Assembly: GCA_018399435.1 (NCBI GenBank)
Contig: JAGYOJ010000004.1
Location: 1-23,294 of the forward strand
Source of the DNA: Actinomycetota bacterium
GTDB lineage: Bacteria > Actinomycetota > Humimicrobiia > Humimicrobiales > Humimicrobiaceae
DNA length: 23,294 bases
Direction of reading: 5' to 3'
A program made the position numbers and the translations under genes. This document shows positions 1-7,713 of this stretch, one piece after another. The stretch's first letter is position 1. Each line of letters begins with the position of its first letter. Under the pieces are notes generated by a model. That model saw only the letters and a list, made by a program, of their open reading frames with translations, was not told where the DNA came from and did not search any database.

Positions 1-376
1 CTATAAAGTAAAGTAATTTATAAATAACAGTTTTCCCAACGTTAACTTTTGAACCGCATTTTTCTATTAAATAAAGAAATATTTGTTTAAACTTTCCCTT
101 ATTTAATTTTGGTTTATCAGTGCCCTCTTCTGAGACAAATCCCTTTTCGCATTTATTATTATAGAGTAATTCATCTAATGATAAATCAAAAAACTTTGCA
201 AAAAGAACTAGCTCTGAACTTGAAATATCTCTTTTCCCCAATTCAATTAAAGAAATTGCAGACCTAGGTAGGTTCATTTTTTTTGCAAGTTCATCTTGAG
301 AATAATTAAATTCTTCTCTATAATTTTTTATTATCTTTCCCAATTCAATCTTTGTATTTATTTTAAGATTAGACAT
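1..376 (-). CDS. HTH-XRE protein with start of a DUF4065/Panacea (SocA-like) domain, partial
   Basis: The gene starts at an ATG at 376 behind a strong ribosome binding site (AAGGAGG, 4 bases upstream) and runs off the left edge; 125 codons are visible. Residues about 12-70 form a Cro/C1-type helix-turn-helix (SQDELAKKMNLPRSAISLIE at 26-45). After a short linker, residues about 93-125 read like the beginning of a DUF4065/Panacea domain (CGSKVNVGKTVIYKLLYFI). Panacea proteins are known antitoxins paired with varied toxins, and the HTH form usually also represses its own operon. The toxin would be expected beside it, beyond the left edge; the region upstream holds only the promoter and an IS remnant. 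The HTH call is secure. The Panacea call rests on about 30 residues and is likely but not certain. Confidence 0.75.
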   Translation of the reverse strand, partial: MSNLKINTKIELGKIIKNYREEFNYSQDELAKKMNLPRSAISLIELGKRDISSSELVLFAKFFDLSLDELLYNNKCEKGFVSEEGTDKPKLNKGKFKQIFLYLIEKCGSKVNVGKTVIYKLLYFI

Positions 377-396
377 TATTCCTCCTTTCAGCCCTA

Positions 397-424
397 ATTA
401 TAACAGTAAATGTTTAATAATCAA
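397..424 (-). promoter_or_regulatory. Sigma-70-type promoter of the HTH/Panacea gene
   Basis: On the minus strand a perfect -10 box TATAAT (397-402) lies 16 bases from a TTGATT -35 box (419-424). Transcription would start about 390, leaving a short leader with the AAGGAGG ribosome binding site before the ATG at 376. This is the best promoter match in the window. Confidence 0.6.
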
Positions 425-427
425 ACA
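411..427. promoter_or_regulatory. Inverted repeat over the -35 box, possible autorepressor operator
   Basis: TGTTTAA-TAA-TCAAACA is a 7+3+7 inverted repeat with 6 of 7 arm positions matching. It covers the -35 box of the HTH/Panacea promoter. Binding there by the HTH protein itself would block RNA polymerase, the usual arrangement for XRE antitoxins. The repeat is seen; the role is inferred. Confidence 0.4.
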
Positions 428-540
428 ATATTAGTTAGATAATCAATCATAAATAATTATTTTCCAATTATATTGCTAATTTCTTTTAAAATTTGAAATA
501 CTTGGTTCGAAATTTTATAATTTGGGGCTACCAGTACAAA

Positions 541-565
541 CAAAAAACGACATGGTCGTTTTTTG
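541..565. terminator. Symmetrical hairpin, possible bidirectional terminator
   Basis: CAAAAAACGAC, a 3-base loop (ATG), then GTCGTTTTTTG make a perfect 11-bp stem. Its core is CGAC/GTCG and a T6 run follows on either strand. It lies downstream of the transposase remnant (minus strand) and upstream of the HTH gene promoter, so it could end transposon transcription. Much of the stem is A-T pairs, so terminator strength is uncertain. Confidence 0.4.
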
Positions 566-651
566 CAAAACTTATCTTTTAGACTGTCACTCTTAACTTT
601 CTAAGAACAATTTTACTATTTTTAAAGTTAGTATGCCAGGCTTTAAAATCT

Positions 652-1172
652 TTAAGCCAATACAGCATTTTTCAATATTGAGTCAAATCCCTCATCTTCA
701 TAACGATTGTTAAAACTAAAACTTACTTCATCAATATAGCTATAGCTTTGCAAGTATTTAACTGATACCCTGTTATATATTCCATATATTGCCCTTTTAA
801 CTATTGCCCAAAAACTTTCAACTGAATTTACATGAATATCACCACCACAAAACATCTTTGTATGGTCTATCCATAAGTGTAGATAATTAATTTTCTTTAA
901 GGCATTATAAGCTGAAAATTCATCATGCATTACCAAGGTTTTACCCTTGCATACCTGATTAAGTATTCTAACTAGTTGCCTGCAAGTGAGCTTCTGGCCT
1001 TTCTTATTTGCTAGCGCAACTTTGGCAAATACCTTCTACTCTTTTTTCCGGTGTTAAACCTTACCGGATACACAATGGTTACGCTTAACGCCACCTGTGT
1101 ATCTTATCTTTACAAAGTAGTTTATTATAGCCTTCTCGTCTGGAAACTTTTTAAAAATTGTTGATATGTCAT
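652..1172 (-). pseudogene. IS1595-family (ISXO2-like) transposase remnant
   Basis: This is a broken transposase. The open C-terminal part (652-936, open upstream to about 1020) has the family's end signature: a VMHDEFSAYNAL block, then HVNSVESFWAIVKRAIYGIY and a final NNR. An N-terminal piece is readable from the ATG at 1170-1172. It begins MTYQQFLK, needs a one-base frame change near an A/T run at about 1150, then continues FPDEKAIINYFVKIRYTGGVK, the start of the zinc-ribbon DNA-binding region. One zinc-ribbon Cys (normally CPHC) reads as Arg. In-frame stops follow (about 1056 and 1038), and the middle of the protein, including most of the DDE/ISXO2 domain start, is missing by deletion. No clear terminal inverted repeats were found. 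The element is dead and could only move with help from another copy. Confidence 0.85.
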
Positions 1173-1313
1173 TTCCTTAATATCTTTTATATTATTGGAA
1201 AAACATAATATATTAGTTACTTTGTTTAAAAGGATAATTCCGTAAAGTTATAATGTGATATGAAATATAACCAAGCTAATAGTAGCTACTATGGATACTC
1301 CTTAATTATTTTT

Positions 1314-2009
1314 CTATCCCTCTTCCAGGTCCCCTTCATAAGATATAAGCCTGGAAGATTCTATTCCTTCTACAGACCTTATCTTTTCCAGAAATTCAGA
1401 TAGCGCTTTATCCTTTATCTTTATTTCAAGAACTATCTCAAAAATATTATCCCTTATGGTTTTTGACCTTATTTTATAAATACTGCAGTAATCCTTGCAT
1501 ATTTTTTCTATTACAGGCAAGTTTTCTTTATTGCATTCTAAAATTAATAAATAAGGCTCATATAATTTTATTCTTTTAGAAAGGATAAAAATAACCAATC
1601 CAATAAACAATGCTGAAACTACTGCAAGCCCATAAGCAGAAATTCCGCAAATTATCCCATTAGTTATAGCCCAGAATAAAAACCCTACATCTTTGGGATC
1701 CTTGACTGCCATCCTAAACCTTACAATAGATAGTGCCCCCACCATGCCCAGGGCAAGCACAATATTAGAGCTTATTATCATAACAACAGAAGTAGTAACC
1801 AGTGAAACTAAAACCAGCGTTATATTAAGATTTTTGGAGTAAAGGACTCCAGAGAAAGTAATTTTATAGATCCAATATATAAACATTGCTACTGCAAATG
1901 CAGCTGCAAGGTTGATTAGTATTTGTATGATATCTATCTGATTGTAGTAACCTCCAGTCGAATCTATTTGTAAAGAATCCAGGATTTTTTGAATAGTTAC
2001 CCGTTCCAT
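1314..2009 (-). CDS. DUF4956 integral membrane protein
   Basis: This 231-residue protein of unknown biochemical function has hydrophobic segments at about 27-49, 62-82, 84-96 and 109-145, followed by a soluble C-terminal domain of about 85 residues. The conserved family block GALSIVRFRMAVKDPKD lies at about 91-107, between membrane segments. It is the second gene of a two-gene minus-strand operon: its ATG is 4 bases past the stop of the VTC-domain gene and is preceded by GAAAGG. DUF4956 and VTC-domain genes are commonly adjacent in bacteria, often with a CotH-like kinase gene; none is seen here. The pairing suggests a membrane complex linked to phosphate or polyphosphate chemistry at the cell surface, but this is inference. 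Confidence 0.85.
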   Translation of the reverse strand: MERVTIQKILDSLQIDSTGGYYNQIDIIQILINLAAAFAVAMFIYWIYKITFSGVLYSKNLNITLVLVSLVTTSVVMIISSNIVLALGMVGALSIVRFRMAVKDPKDVGFLFWAITNGIICGISAYGLAVVSALFIGLVIFILSKRIKLYEPYLLILECNKENLPVIEKICKDYCSIYKIRSKTIRDNIFEIVLEIKIKDKALSEFLEKIRSVEGIESSRLISYEGDLEEG

Positions 2010-2013
2010 TATT

Positions 2014-2700
2014 TTACCTTTCTATATATCTTGATAAAGCATACTTGCTTATGGCGCAGAATTCAAAATTTTCAATAGGAAGCAAATTTTTAATCCATGC
2101 CGGTATTGCATTTAAAAATTTAATCTCTAATATGAATTTTTTATCAGGGATAATATTGCTGCCTGCAATTGAGCTGTTAAAAATATCTTCTAACTGGGTT
2201 TCGTTTTTAGTAATTTTATGGTCAAATGTTATCCTCAGGTCCAGGGGTTCGTAAAAAAAAGCGTCCCTCCTGTAATCAATTAATATAACGGGCCTAAAGC
2301 TATCTTTTTTAAAATTTGTATACAGCTTATTTGCAGTTGCATTATTGTAATTCAGCAGCACTTCATATCTGCCTTTTATTATATCCTGGATATCATGCTT
2401 TCTTAAATTAAATGATTCCTTGCAAATAAAATGCCCGGTCTTGCTTTTTATTTCAAATTTTATTGGGTAATGGTTTAAATTATATATCCTAATCCTGTAT
2501 TTTTTCCTATTATCAACCCCATTTATTTTATCGTAATAAAAACTATTTGACTTATTGTCAAAATACAGGCTCCTGACAAAATAGCCTTCAGGATTTGCAT
2601 GTTTGTCCAGGGTGAGCAGATGTTTAAGTTTTAACTTTAAATTTAGGTAATCAATGTAATTTATATAGTACTTAATTTCTTTCCTATAAGTTTTTTTCAT
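2014..2700 (-). CDS. VTC domain (triphosphate tunnel, polyphosphate polymerase-like) protein
   Basis: This 228-residue protein has the features of the VTC domain, a tunnel-fold enzyme family whose yeast member VTC4 makes polyphosphate. Visible tunnel motifs are RKEIKYYI (6-13), RSLYFD (43-48), the basic strand RKKYRIRIY (65-73), FEIKSK (82-87), an ILIDYRRDAF strand mid-protein, a late LEIKF strand and the C-terminal SKYALSRY. It has no membrane segment of its own, so it may sit on the DUF4956 protein encoded just downstream. Length is normal for stand-alone bacterial VTC proteins. The ATG at 2700 lacks a clear Shine-Dalgarno sequence, but it is kept because the first tunnel motif begins at residue 6. 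Whether it makes polyphosphate or acts on another triphosphate is not decided by the sequence. Confidence 0.85.
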   Translation of the reverse strand: MKKTYRKEIKYYINYIDYLNLKLKLKHLLTLDKHANPEGYFVRSLYFDNKSNSFYYDKINGVDNRKKYRIRIYNLNHYPIKFEIKSKTGHFICKESFNLRKHDIQDIIKGRYEVLLNYNNATANKLYTNFKKDSFRPVILIDYRRDAFFYEPLDLRITFDHKITKNETQLEDIFNSSIAGSNIIPDKKFILEIKFLNAIPAWIKNLLPIENFEFCAISKYALSRYIER

Positions 2701-2738
2701 AAGCTATTTTTAAATAGTACTTATTTTTATTATTCCCC

Positions 2739-2767
2739 ATTATACTAAAAACAAAAACTAGTATAAA
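2739..2767 (-). promoter_or_regulatory. Probable promoter of the VTC-DUF4956 operon
   Basis: On the minus strand a perfect TATAAT -10 box (2739-2744) is spaced 17 bases from TTTATA (2762-2767, 4 of 6 matches to TTGACA). The predicted start at about 2732 gives a leader of about 30 bases before the ATG at 2700. The region is very AT-rich, so chance matches are possible. Confidence 0.4.
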
Positions 2768-2869
2768 TATTTTTCTTATATACGCAAGCATAATATTTAG
2801 CTATTTTAAATTTTTCTTTTCAGGCATTTATGCTAAAGTTAAGAATAAATTCTATTTTAGGAAATTAAG

Positions 2870-4318
2870 ATGAGCAAAATATTTCTTTTGGGCATGAGCC
2901 CTTTGCCTTTTGAAAATGACAGGAAGGTATATGGCACCGGCATAAGGACATGGCAGTTCATAAATCCCTTAATAGATGCCGGAAACAGTGTTTGTGTCTG
3001 TAATTTTGCCATCCCTTCTGCATACCCCCGGGATTTTGAGTCAAAATACTTGGATAATTTTAAACATGGGCAATATAGGTTCCCTTACTATATTCTTTCT
3101 GCAAAAGATTTCCAAAACATAGAAATAATCAAAAAAATATATGATAGCTTTAATCCAGACTGCATTGTAGGCTGCACTTTCTACCCTTCATATATAGCTT
3201 CCAGGCTGGCACAAGACACGGAAGATAAGCTGCCCTTCTGGGCTGATCTCTTTGGGCATGTAATGGCGGAAGCGCAGGCTAGGGCGGCAATAGATGAAGA
3301 TGATTCATGCCTTTTTCATTACTGGAACAGCGAATACAATATTATAATTGGTGCAGATGTTTTTTCATGCGTATCTTCAAGGCAGGAATATGCGCTCATA
3401 GGCGAGCTTGGCGCGGTTGGAAGGCTAAACAGGTTCACTTCAGGATATAATTTTAGCTGTACAATACCCTGCGGGATGCCGGAGGAAAAATACAAACATA
3501 AAAAGAAAACAATAAGGGGAAAAAACGGCATAAAAGACGATGATTTTGTCGTGCTATGGACTGGTGGATATAATACATGGACCGATATAGACACTTTGTT
3601 TTCGGGCCTGGAGATGGCTATGGAAAAAGACAGCTCTATAAAATTTGTATCTACCGGGGGAGAAATACCCGAGCAGGATATTAAAACCTATCCAAGGTTT
3701 TTAGAAAAAATAAGGGGAAGCAAGTTTAGAAAAAATTTTGTAATGAATGGATGGATTAAAGGAGAAGATGTCCCCAATTATTACCTGGAAGCAGATATAG
3801 GGATAAATATAGACAAGGACATATATGAAGTCAGGCTTGGAAGCAAAAATAGGATACTGGACTGGTTCAGGGCAGGCTTGTGCGTGCTTTCCTCAAATGT
3901 TTGCGAGCTTACCCAGATAATTGAAGACAATAATATAGGCTACACTTTTAAGCCCGGTGATGCAGATGGCCTAAAAGAAAAACTCCTTTATCTTGCCTCC
4001 CACAAAAAGAAGGTAAAAGAAACTGGAAAAAAAGGGAAAAAGTTCGCAATATCTAATTTTAATTTTAAGCTGACCACAAAAGAGCTCCAAAAGTGGACGT
4101 CCAATCCAGAACATTCGCCTGACCATGGCAAGAAAAAGCAAATCTTTTTTTCAAAAGAAGAAGCCCTAAGAAATCTGGAAAAGATAACCAGAAAGCAAAA
4201 AGAGATGATAAAAGAGAGGGATAAAAGAATTATAGAACTAGAAGCTATTATAAAGAAGGGCTTTGCCTACAAGCTATATGCTTATTTTAAGAAGATTAAA
4301 GGCAAAATAAGAGGTTAA
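2870..4318 (+). CDS. GT-B family glycosyltransferase with C-terminal coiled coil
   Basis: This 482-residue protein is the first gene of the surface-glycan cluster. It opens with a Rossmann strand (KIFLLGMSPLPFE) followed by a glycine-containing GTGIR loop, as in family 1/4 retaining glycosyltransferases. The nucleotide-sugar half shows VVLWTGGYNTWTD at about 227-239, GWIKGEDVPNYYLEADIGIN at about 303-322, and SKNRILDWFRAGLCVLSS followed by CELTQIIED at about 332-360, in place of the usual EX7E region. The last 60 residues are lysine/glutamate-rich and probably form a coiled coil ending in a basic tail that could hold it at the membrane. The fold order matches the 5397-7670 protein closely. 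TTTTAGGAAATTAAG before the ATG gives an AGGA ribosome binding site. Donor and acceptor are unknown. There is no signal peptide, so it acts in the cytoplasm or at its membrane face. Confidence 0.85.
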   Translation: MSKIFLLGMSPLPFENDRKVYGTGIRTWQFINPLIDAGNSVCVCNFAIPSAYPRDFESKYLDNFKHGQYRFPYYILSAKDFQNIEIIKKIYDSFNPDCIVGCTFYPSYIASRLAQDTEDKLPFWADLFGHVMAEAQARAAIDEDDSCLFHYWNSEYNIIIGADVFSCVSSRQEYALIGELGAVGRLNRFTSGYNFSCTIPCGMPEEKYKHKKKTIRGKNGIKDDDFVVLWTGGYNTWTDIDTLFSGLEMAMEKDSSIKFVSTGGEIPEQDIKTYPRFLEKIRGSKFRKNFVMNGWIKGEDVPNYYLEADIGINIDKDIYEVRLGSKNRILDWFRAGLCVLSSNVCELTQIIEDNNIGYTFKPGDADGLKEKLLYLASHKKKVKETGKKGKKFAISNFNFKLTTKELQKWTSNPEHSPDHGKKKQIFFSKEEALRNLEKITRKQKEMIKERDKRIIELEAIIKKGFAYKLYAYFKKIKGKIRG

Positions 4319-4381
4319 ATTGTAATAATCTAATTATTATATTAAAATTCAGTTTACTGTAATTTCATAAAAACTACCCTA

Positions 4382-5356
4382 ATGAATAGAAGCTTAATTA
4401 TAATTATCAGTTACAATAGCGGAGATTATATCGGCAAATGCCTTAACTCTATAATAAACCAGACCCACAGGGAGTGGTTTCTTGCCGTTATTGATAATAA
4501 TTCCAGCGATAATTCAATTAAAGAAATAAAGGATTTTAGGAATTCTACTCCAGGCATAAACCCTAAAAATTTTAAATTTGTAAGATTGCATAAAAATTAT
4601 GGTTACGCTGGAGCCATAAATTATTTTTTGTTTAAATGGTTAAAAAAAAGAAGGCATCTAAAGTTTTCTAATATTGTTTTTTTAAATCCGGACATGTATT
4701 TAAAAGAAGATGCGCTAGAATACCTTACTGCCCCATTTGAAGAGGGGGAAGGCATAGGAGTATGCGGGGGATTGATACTTGATTACAGCACAAATGAGAT
4801 CCAGCATATTGGGGGCTTGATAAAGCCCAATTTTATAACAGAGCACGTGGGCAAGGGCAAAAATTATGACGAGCTTAAGGAAGAGTACAAACATAAACCG
4901 GGCAATATATTAGAAATTACAAAAGACGTGACTTATGTAACTGGGGCAATGCTGGCCACAGATTTTGATTTATATAAAAAAAGTGGGGGCTTTGATACAG
5001 GCTACAGGCCTGCCTATTATGAAGAGCTTGATTACTGCCTAAAATTAAAAGAGGCAGGCTACAGGATTGTAGTTAACCCCCTTGCTCTGGCAAGGCATGC
5101 AGAAGCAGCTTCTAGCAAAAGGTTTAGCAAAAAATTTTATAAATTCTACCATAAAAATAGAATTAGGTGCGCTATTATCAATTCCAGCATTTTTTCCTAT
5201 CTTAAATTAATAGCCGGGGAAATAAAGTGGCTAAGGGAAGCTGCCACTAGAGGCCAATATTCCCTGCTTCTTTACGCTTATTTCATAAACTTTGTTTTTT
5301 GCCCTTTTAATATGCTGGTAAAGCTAAAAAATTATTTAATATTAAAGAAATTATAG
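4382..5356 (+). CDS. GT-A family 2 glycosyltransferase
   Basis: This 324-residue inverting glycosyltransferase is of the rhamnosyltransferase/WbbL-like type. It has the GT2 start (SLIIIISYNSGDYIGKCLNSI), the nucleotide-binding DNNSSDNS stretch at about 38-45, the KNYGYAGAIN segment, a FLNPDM motif in the metal-binding DxD position, and YYEELDYCLKLKEAGY, which supplies the catalytic-base acidic pair. A hydrophobic stretch close to the C-terminus (about 295-312) may anchor it to the membrane. It lies 63 bases after the preceding glycosyltransferase and 40 bases before the next gene. No strong ribosome binding site precedes the ATG. The family call is firm; the sugar transferred cannot be read from the sequence. 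Confidence 0.88.
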   Translation: MNRSLIIIISYNSGDYIGKCLNSIINQTHREWFLAVIDNNSSDNSIKEIKDFRNSTPGINPKNFKFVRLHKNYGYAGAINYFLFKWLKKRRHLKFSNIVFLNPDMYLKEDALEYLTAPFEEGEGIGVCGGLILDYSTNEIQHIGGLIKPNFITEHVGKGKNYDELKEEYKHKPGNILEITKDVTYVTGAMLATDFDLYKKSGGFDTGYRPAYYEELDYCLKLKEAGYRIVVNPLALARHAEAASSKRFSKKFYKFYHKNRIRCAIINSSIFSYLKLIAGEIKWLREAATRGQYSLLLYAYFINFVFCPFNMLVKLKNYLILKKL

Positions 5357-5396
5357 TTAAAATAATAACAAAACAAATTATGTGAAGGAAAATATT

Positions 5397-7670
5397 ATGC
5401 AAGACAACACACCTAGACTTTTAATTATTTCCCATGATGTTGTGGGCAGACAAATGGCAGGTCCGGGCATTAGATGTTATGAATTTTCTACAGCATTATC
5501 AGAGTTTTGTGATGTAACCCTAGCCATCCCCAATAGGATTGATATTGAAACAGAAGGATTTAAGGCAAGAAAATATAATCCTGATAATTGGCAAACGCTG
5601 GGCAGGTTATGCGAAAATGCTGATATAATTTTAATACAGGGCCATATCCTTTACCATTTTCCTTTTCTTAAAAATTTTAAAGGCAGGATAATAGTTGACC
5701 TTTATAATCCTTTTAATTTAGAAAGCCTGGAGATGTTTAAAGACAGGGAAATTGCAGAAAGAATAAGGATAGACAAAAATAATGTAAACATGTTAAAGCT
5801 GCAGCTATCTATCGGGGATTACTTTATTTGCGCTAGCGAAAAACAGAGGGATTACTGGCTTGGCATGTTAAATGGCATGGGCAGGATAAACCCTTACACA
5901 TATGATAAGGATAATACTTTAAGAAAATTAATTGACGTGGTTCCTTTTGGGATACGTTCAGAGCCTCCAAAACATAACCAGGAATCTACAATTAGGGATG
6001 TCGTACCGAATATCAAAGAGGATGATAAAATAGCGCTTTGGGGCGGAGGGATATGGAACTGGCTTGATCCAATAACAGCCATAAAGGCAATGTGGGAGAT
6101 ATCCAGACACCGGAAAGACATAAAACTTATTTTTATAGGCACAAAGCACCCAGATCCAAAATTGCCTGAAATGAACAAGGCTGTAGAAGCCCTGCAATTA
6201 AGCAAAGAGCTGGAGCTATATAATGAATATATATTTTTTAATGAATGGACCCCATATGATATCAGGCAAAATTTCTTGCTGGAAGCTGATGTTGGCCTGT
6301 CTATACACCAAAATAGGATTGAAACCCAGTACTCATACAGGACAAGGGTACTTGACTATATCTGGGCAAGGCTTCCAGTTGTTACTACAGAAGGGGATTC
6401 CATAGCTAAAATGGTTAAATCCTATAATATCGGTGAAGTTGTCAGATATGAAAATGCCCAGAATCTGGCCAGGGTAATAGAAAGCATGGTTACAAATAAT
6501 AGCTTAAGAGAAATTTATATGAAGAACATGAATAAGATTGCGCCAACATATGCATGGGAAAATGTAACCAGGCCGCTTGTAAAGTATTGCCTTGAAGGGG
6601 ATTATGCTAGTGACAAAAAAGAGATCATGGCCTTAATAGATGAACAAAATAGCAAGACTGCCAATATCCTGAAAGAAAATTTTGGGGGAAGCACAAATAT
6701 TTTAGCATTGACCTCTGACAAATATGAAGACAAGAAATTTCTATCCAGCGATGAGTTTGGCAAAGTATTTTTTATTGAAGTAGATGATGGCCTAAAGGGG
6801 CAAGAAAAGACCCAAGACATAATAGGGACTTTAAAATCAAAAATTTCAAGCCGGACAAAGTTTGACGGCATAATAGTAAATAATGCGTTTGAAGAGATAG
6901 ACTCAAAATTTTTCTATGATTTGGTAAATATTTTAAATTCCAAGTTAAAATCTGAGGGCTTGTTTTTTATCTCCATACCTGAACAAAGGGGATTGGCAAC
7001 ATTTTTTAAAAAGAGGACAACGCCTGATTTTACAAAAAACGAAATTGACGAGTTTATGGTTGAATACATATTAAAAAATTCAGATTTTGAAATTTTAAAA
7101 AAAGGCAGCTTGAAAAAAGTTGAGGGAGAAAGAGGCGGGAAAAGGTTTGATGAAATCTATGGCAACAATGAGCTATTTGAGCTTTTCCCGATAAAGATGT
7201 CAGATCAGGGCTTTAAGAACCTCAAGCTTCTTTCAGGATTTGACATGCTTGAATCTGAGGAACTTAAAAAGGATAATTCCATTAAGGGGAAACTAAGAAA
7301 ATACATGTATACTTTAACCAGTATATATTTTGAAAATTTAAGGAAGAGTTTCAATGAATCCATGAAAAGCTTAAATAATAACATGCATTTGCAAATAAAC
7401 AGGGAAATGAATGAAATAAATAGAAAAAATAGGGAAAGAATGCTACTAATATATTTTAACTTATTTAAATCATTACAGCTGGAAATAAATAAACTGGGCT
7501 GTGATATTGATGAATTAAAGGAAATGTGCCTGGACAGGGAAAAGAAAAAAAGCCCTCAAGAAGAAAAATTAGACCAGAGGTTTGAAGCGCTGCTTAAAGA
7601 TTTTGAAAATATTGATAAGATCATGGGCCTTTCAGTTTCTAACAGGTATTTTTTGGCAAGAAAAATATAG
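5397..7670 (+). CDS. Large GT-B glycosyltransferase with degenerate methyltransferase-like region and coiled coil
   Basis: This is a multi-domain protein of 757 residues from the ATG at 5397, which follows GAAGGA at the right distance; an upstream in-frame GTG at 5382 is less likely. Residues 1 to about 400 are a GT-B transferase: LLIISHDVVG start, a GPGIR loop, IALWGGGIWNWLDP, and SYRTRVLDYIWARLPVVTTEG in the nucleotide-sugar half. It is of the same type as the protein at 2870. Residues about 425-600 resemble the second half of a class I methyltransferase (FDGIIVNNAFEEI, then LKSEGLFFISIPE), but no glycine-rich SAM motif is visible, so catalysis is doubtful. Residues about 620-750 are rich in K, E, N and L in coiled-coil style. 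It may be a scaffold or length-control factor for glycan assembly; that role is inference. Confidence 0.82.
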   Translation: MQDNTPRLLIISHDVVGRQMAGPGIRCYEFSTALSEFCDVTLAIPNRIDIETEGFKARKYNPDNWQTLGRLCENADIILIQGHILYHFPFLKNFKGRIIVDLYNPFNLESLEMFKDREIAERIRIDKNNVNMLKLQLSIGDYFICASEKQRDYWLGMLNGMGRINPYTYDKDNTLRKLIDVVPFGIRSEPPKHNQESTIRDVVPNIKEDDKIALWGGGIWNWLDPITAIKAMWEISRHRKDIKLIFIGTKHPDPKLPEMNKAVEALQLSKELELYNEYIFFNEWTPYDIRQNFLLEADVGLSIHQNRIETQYSYRTRVLDYIWARLPVVTTEGDSIAKMVKSYNIGEVVRYENAQNLARVIESMVTNNSLREIYMKNMNKIAPTYAWENVTRPLVKYCLEGDYASDKKEIMALIDEQNSKTANILKENFGGSTNILALTSDKYEDKKFLSSDEFGKVFFIEVDDGLKGQEKTQDIIGTLKSKISSRTKFDGIIVNNAFEEIDSKFFYDLVNILNSKLKSEGLFFISIPEQRGLATFFKKRTTPDFTKNEIDEFMVEYILKNSDFEILKKGSLKKVEGERGGKRFDEIYGNNELFELFPIKMSDQGFKNLKLLSGFDMLESEELKKDNSIKGKLRKYMYTLTSIYFENLRKSFNESMKSLNNNMHLQINREMNEINRKNRERMLLIYFNLFKSLQLEINKLGCDIDELKEMCLDREKKKSPQEEKLDQRFEALLKDFENIDKIMGLSVSNRYFLARKI

Positions 7671-7713
7671 ATTTTTATTATCAAATTTGTTATAAGGTTA
7701 TAAGTAAAAAAGG

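Noticed and set aside
451..462. AAATAATTATTT palindrome upstream of the HTH gene
   Set aside because: It is only A and T in a very AT-rich stretch, so chance is likely.
1279..1292. 14-bp perfect palindrome ATAGTAGCTACTAT downstream of the DUF4956 gene
   Set aside because: It has no loop and no following T-run, so it is not a convincing terminator. It could be an operator but nothing supports that.
3319..3594. Minus-strand open frame inside the first glycosyltransferase gene, and similar antisense frames in other genes
   Set aside because: They overlap clear conserved coding regions and show no family motifs or ribosome binding sites.
4319..4381. AT-only inverted repeat TAATAAT...ATTATTA after the first glycosyltransferase gene
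   Set aside because: It has no G-C pairs, so a stable terminator is unlikely.
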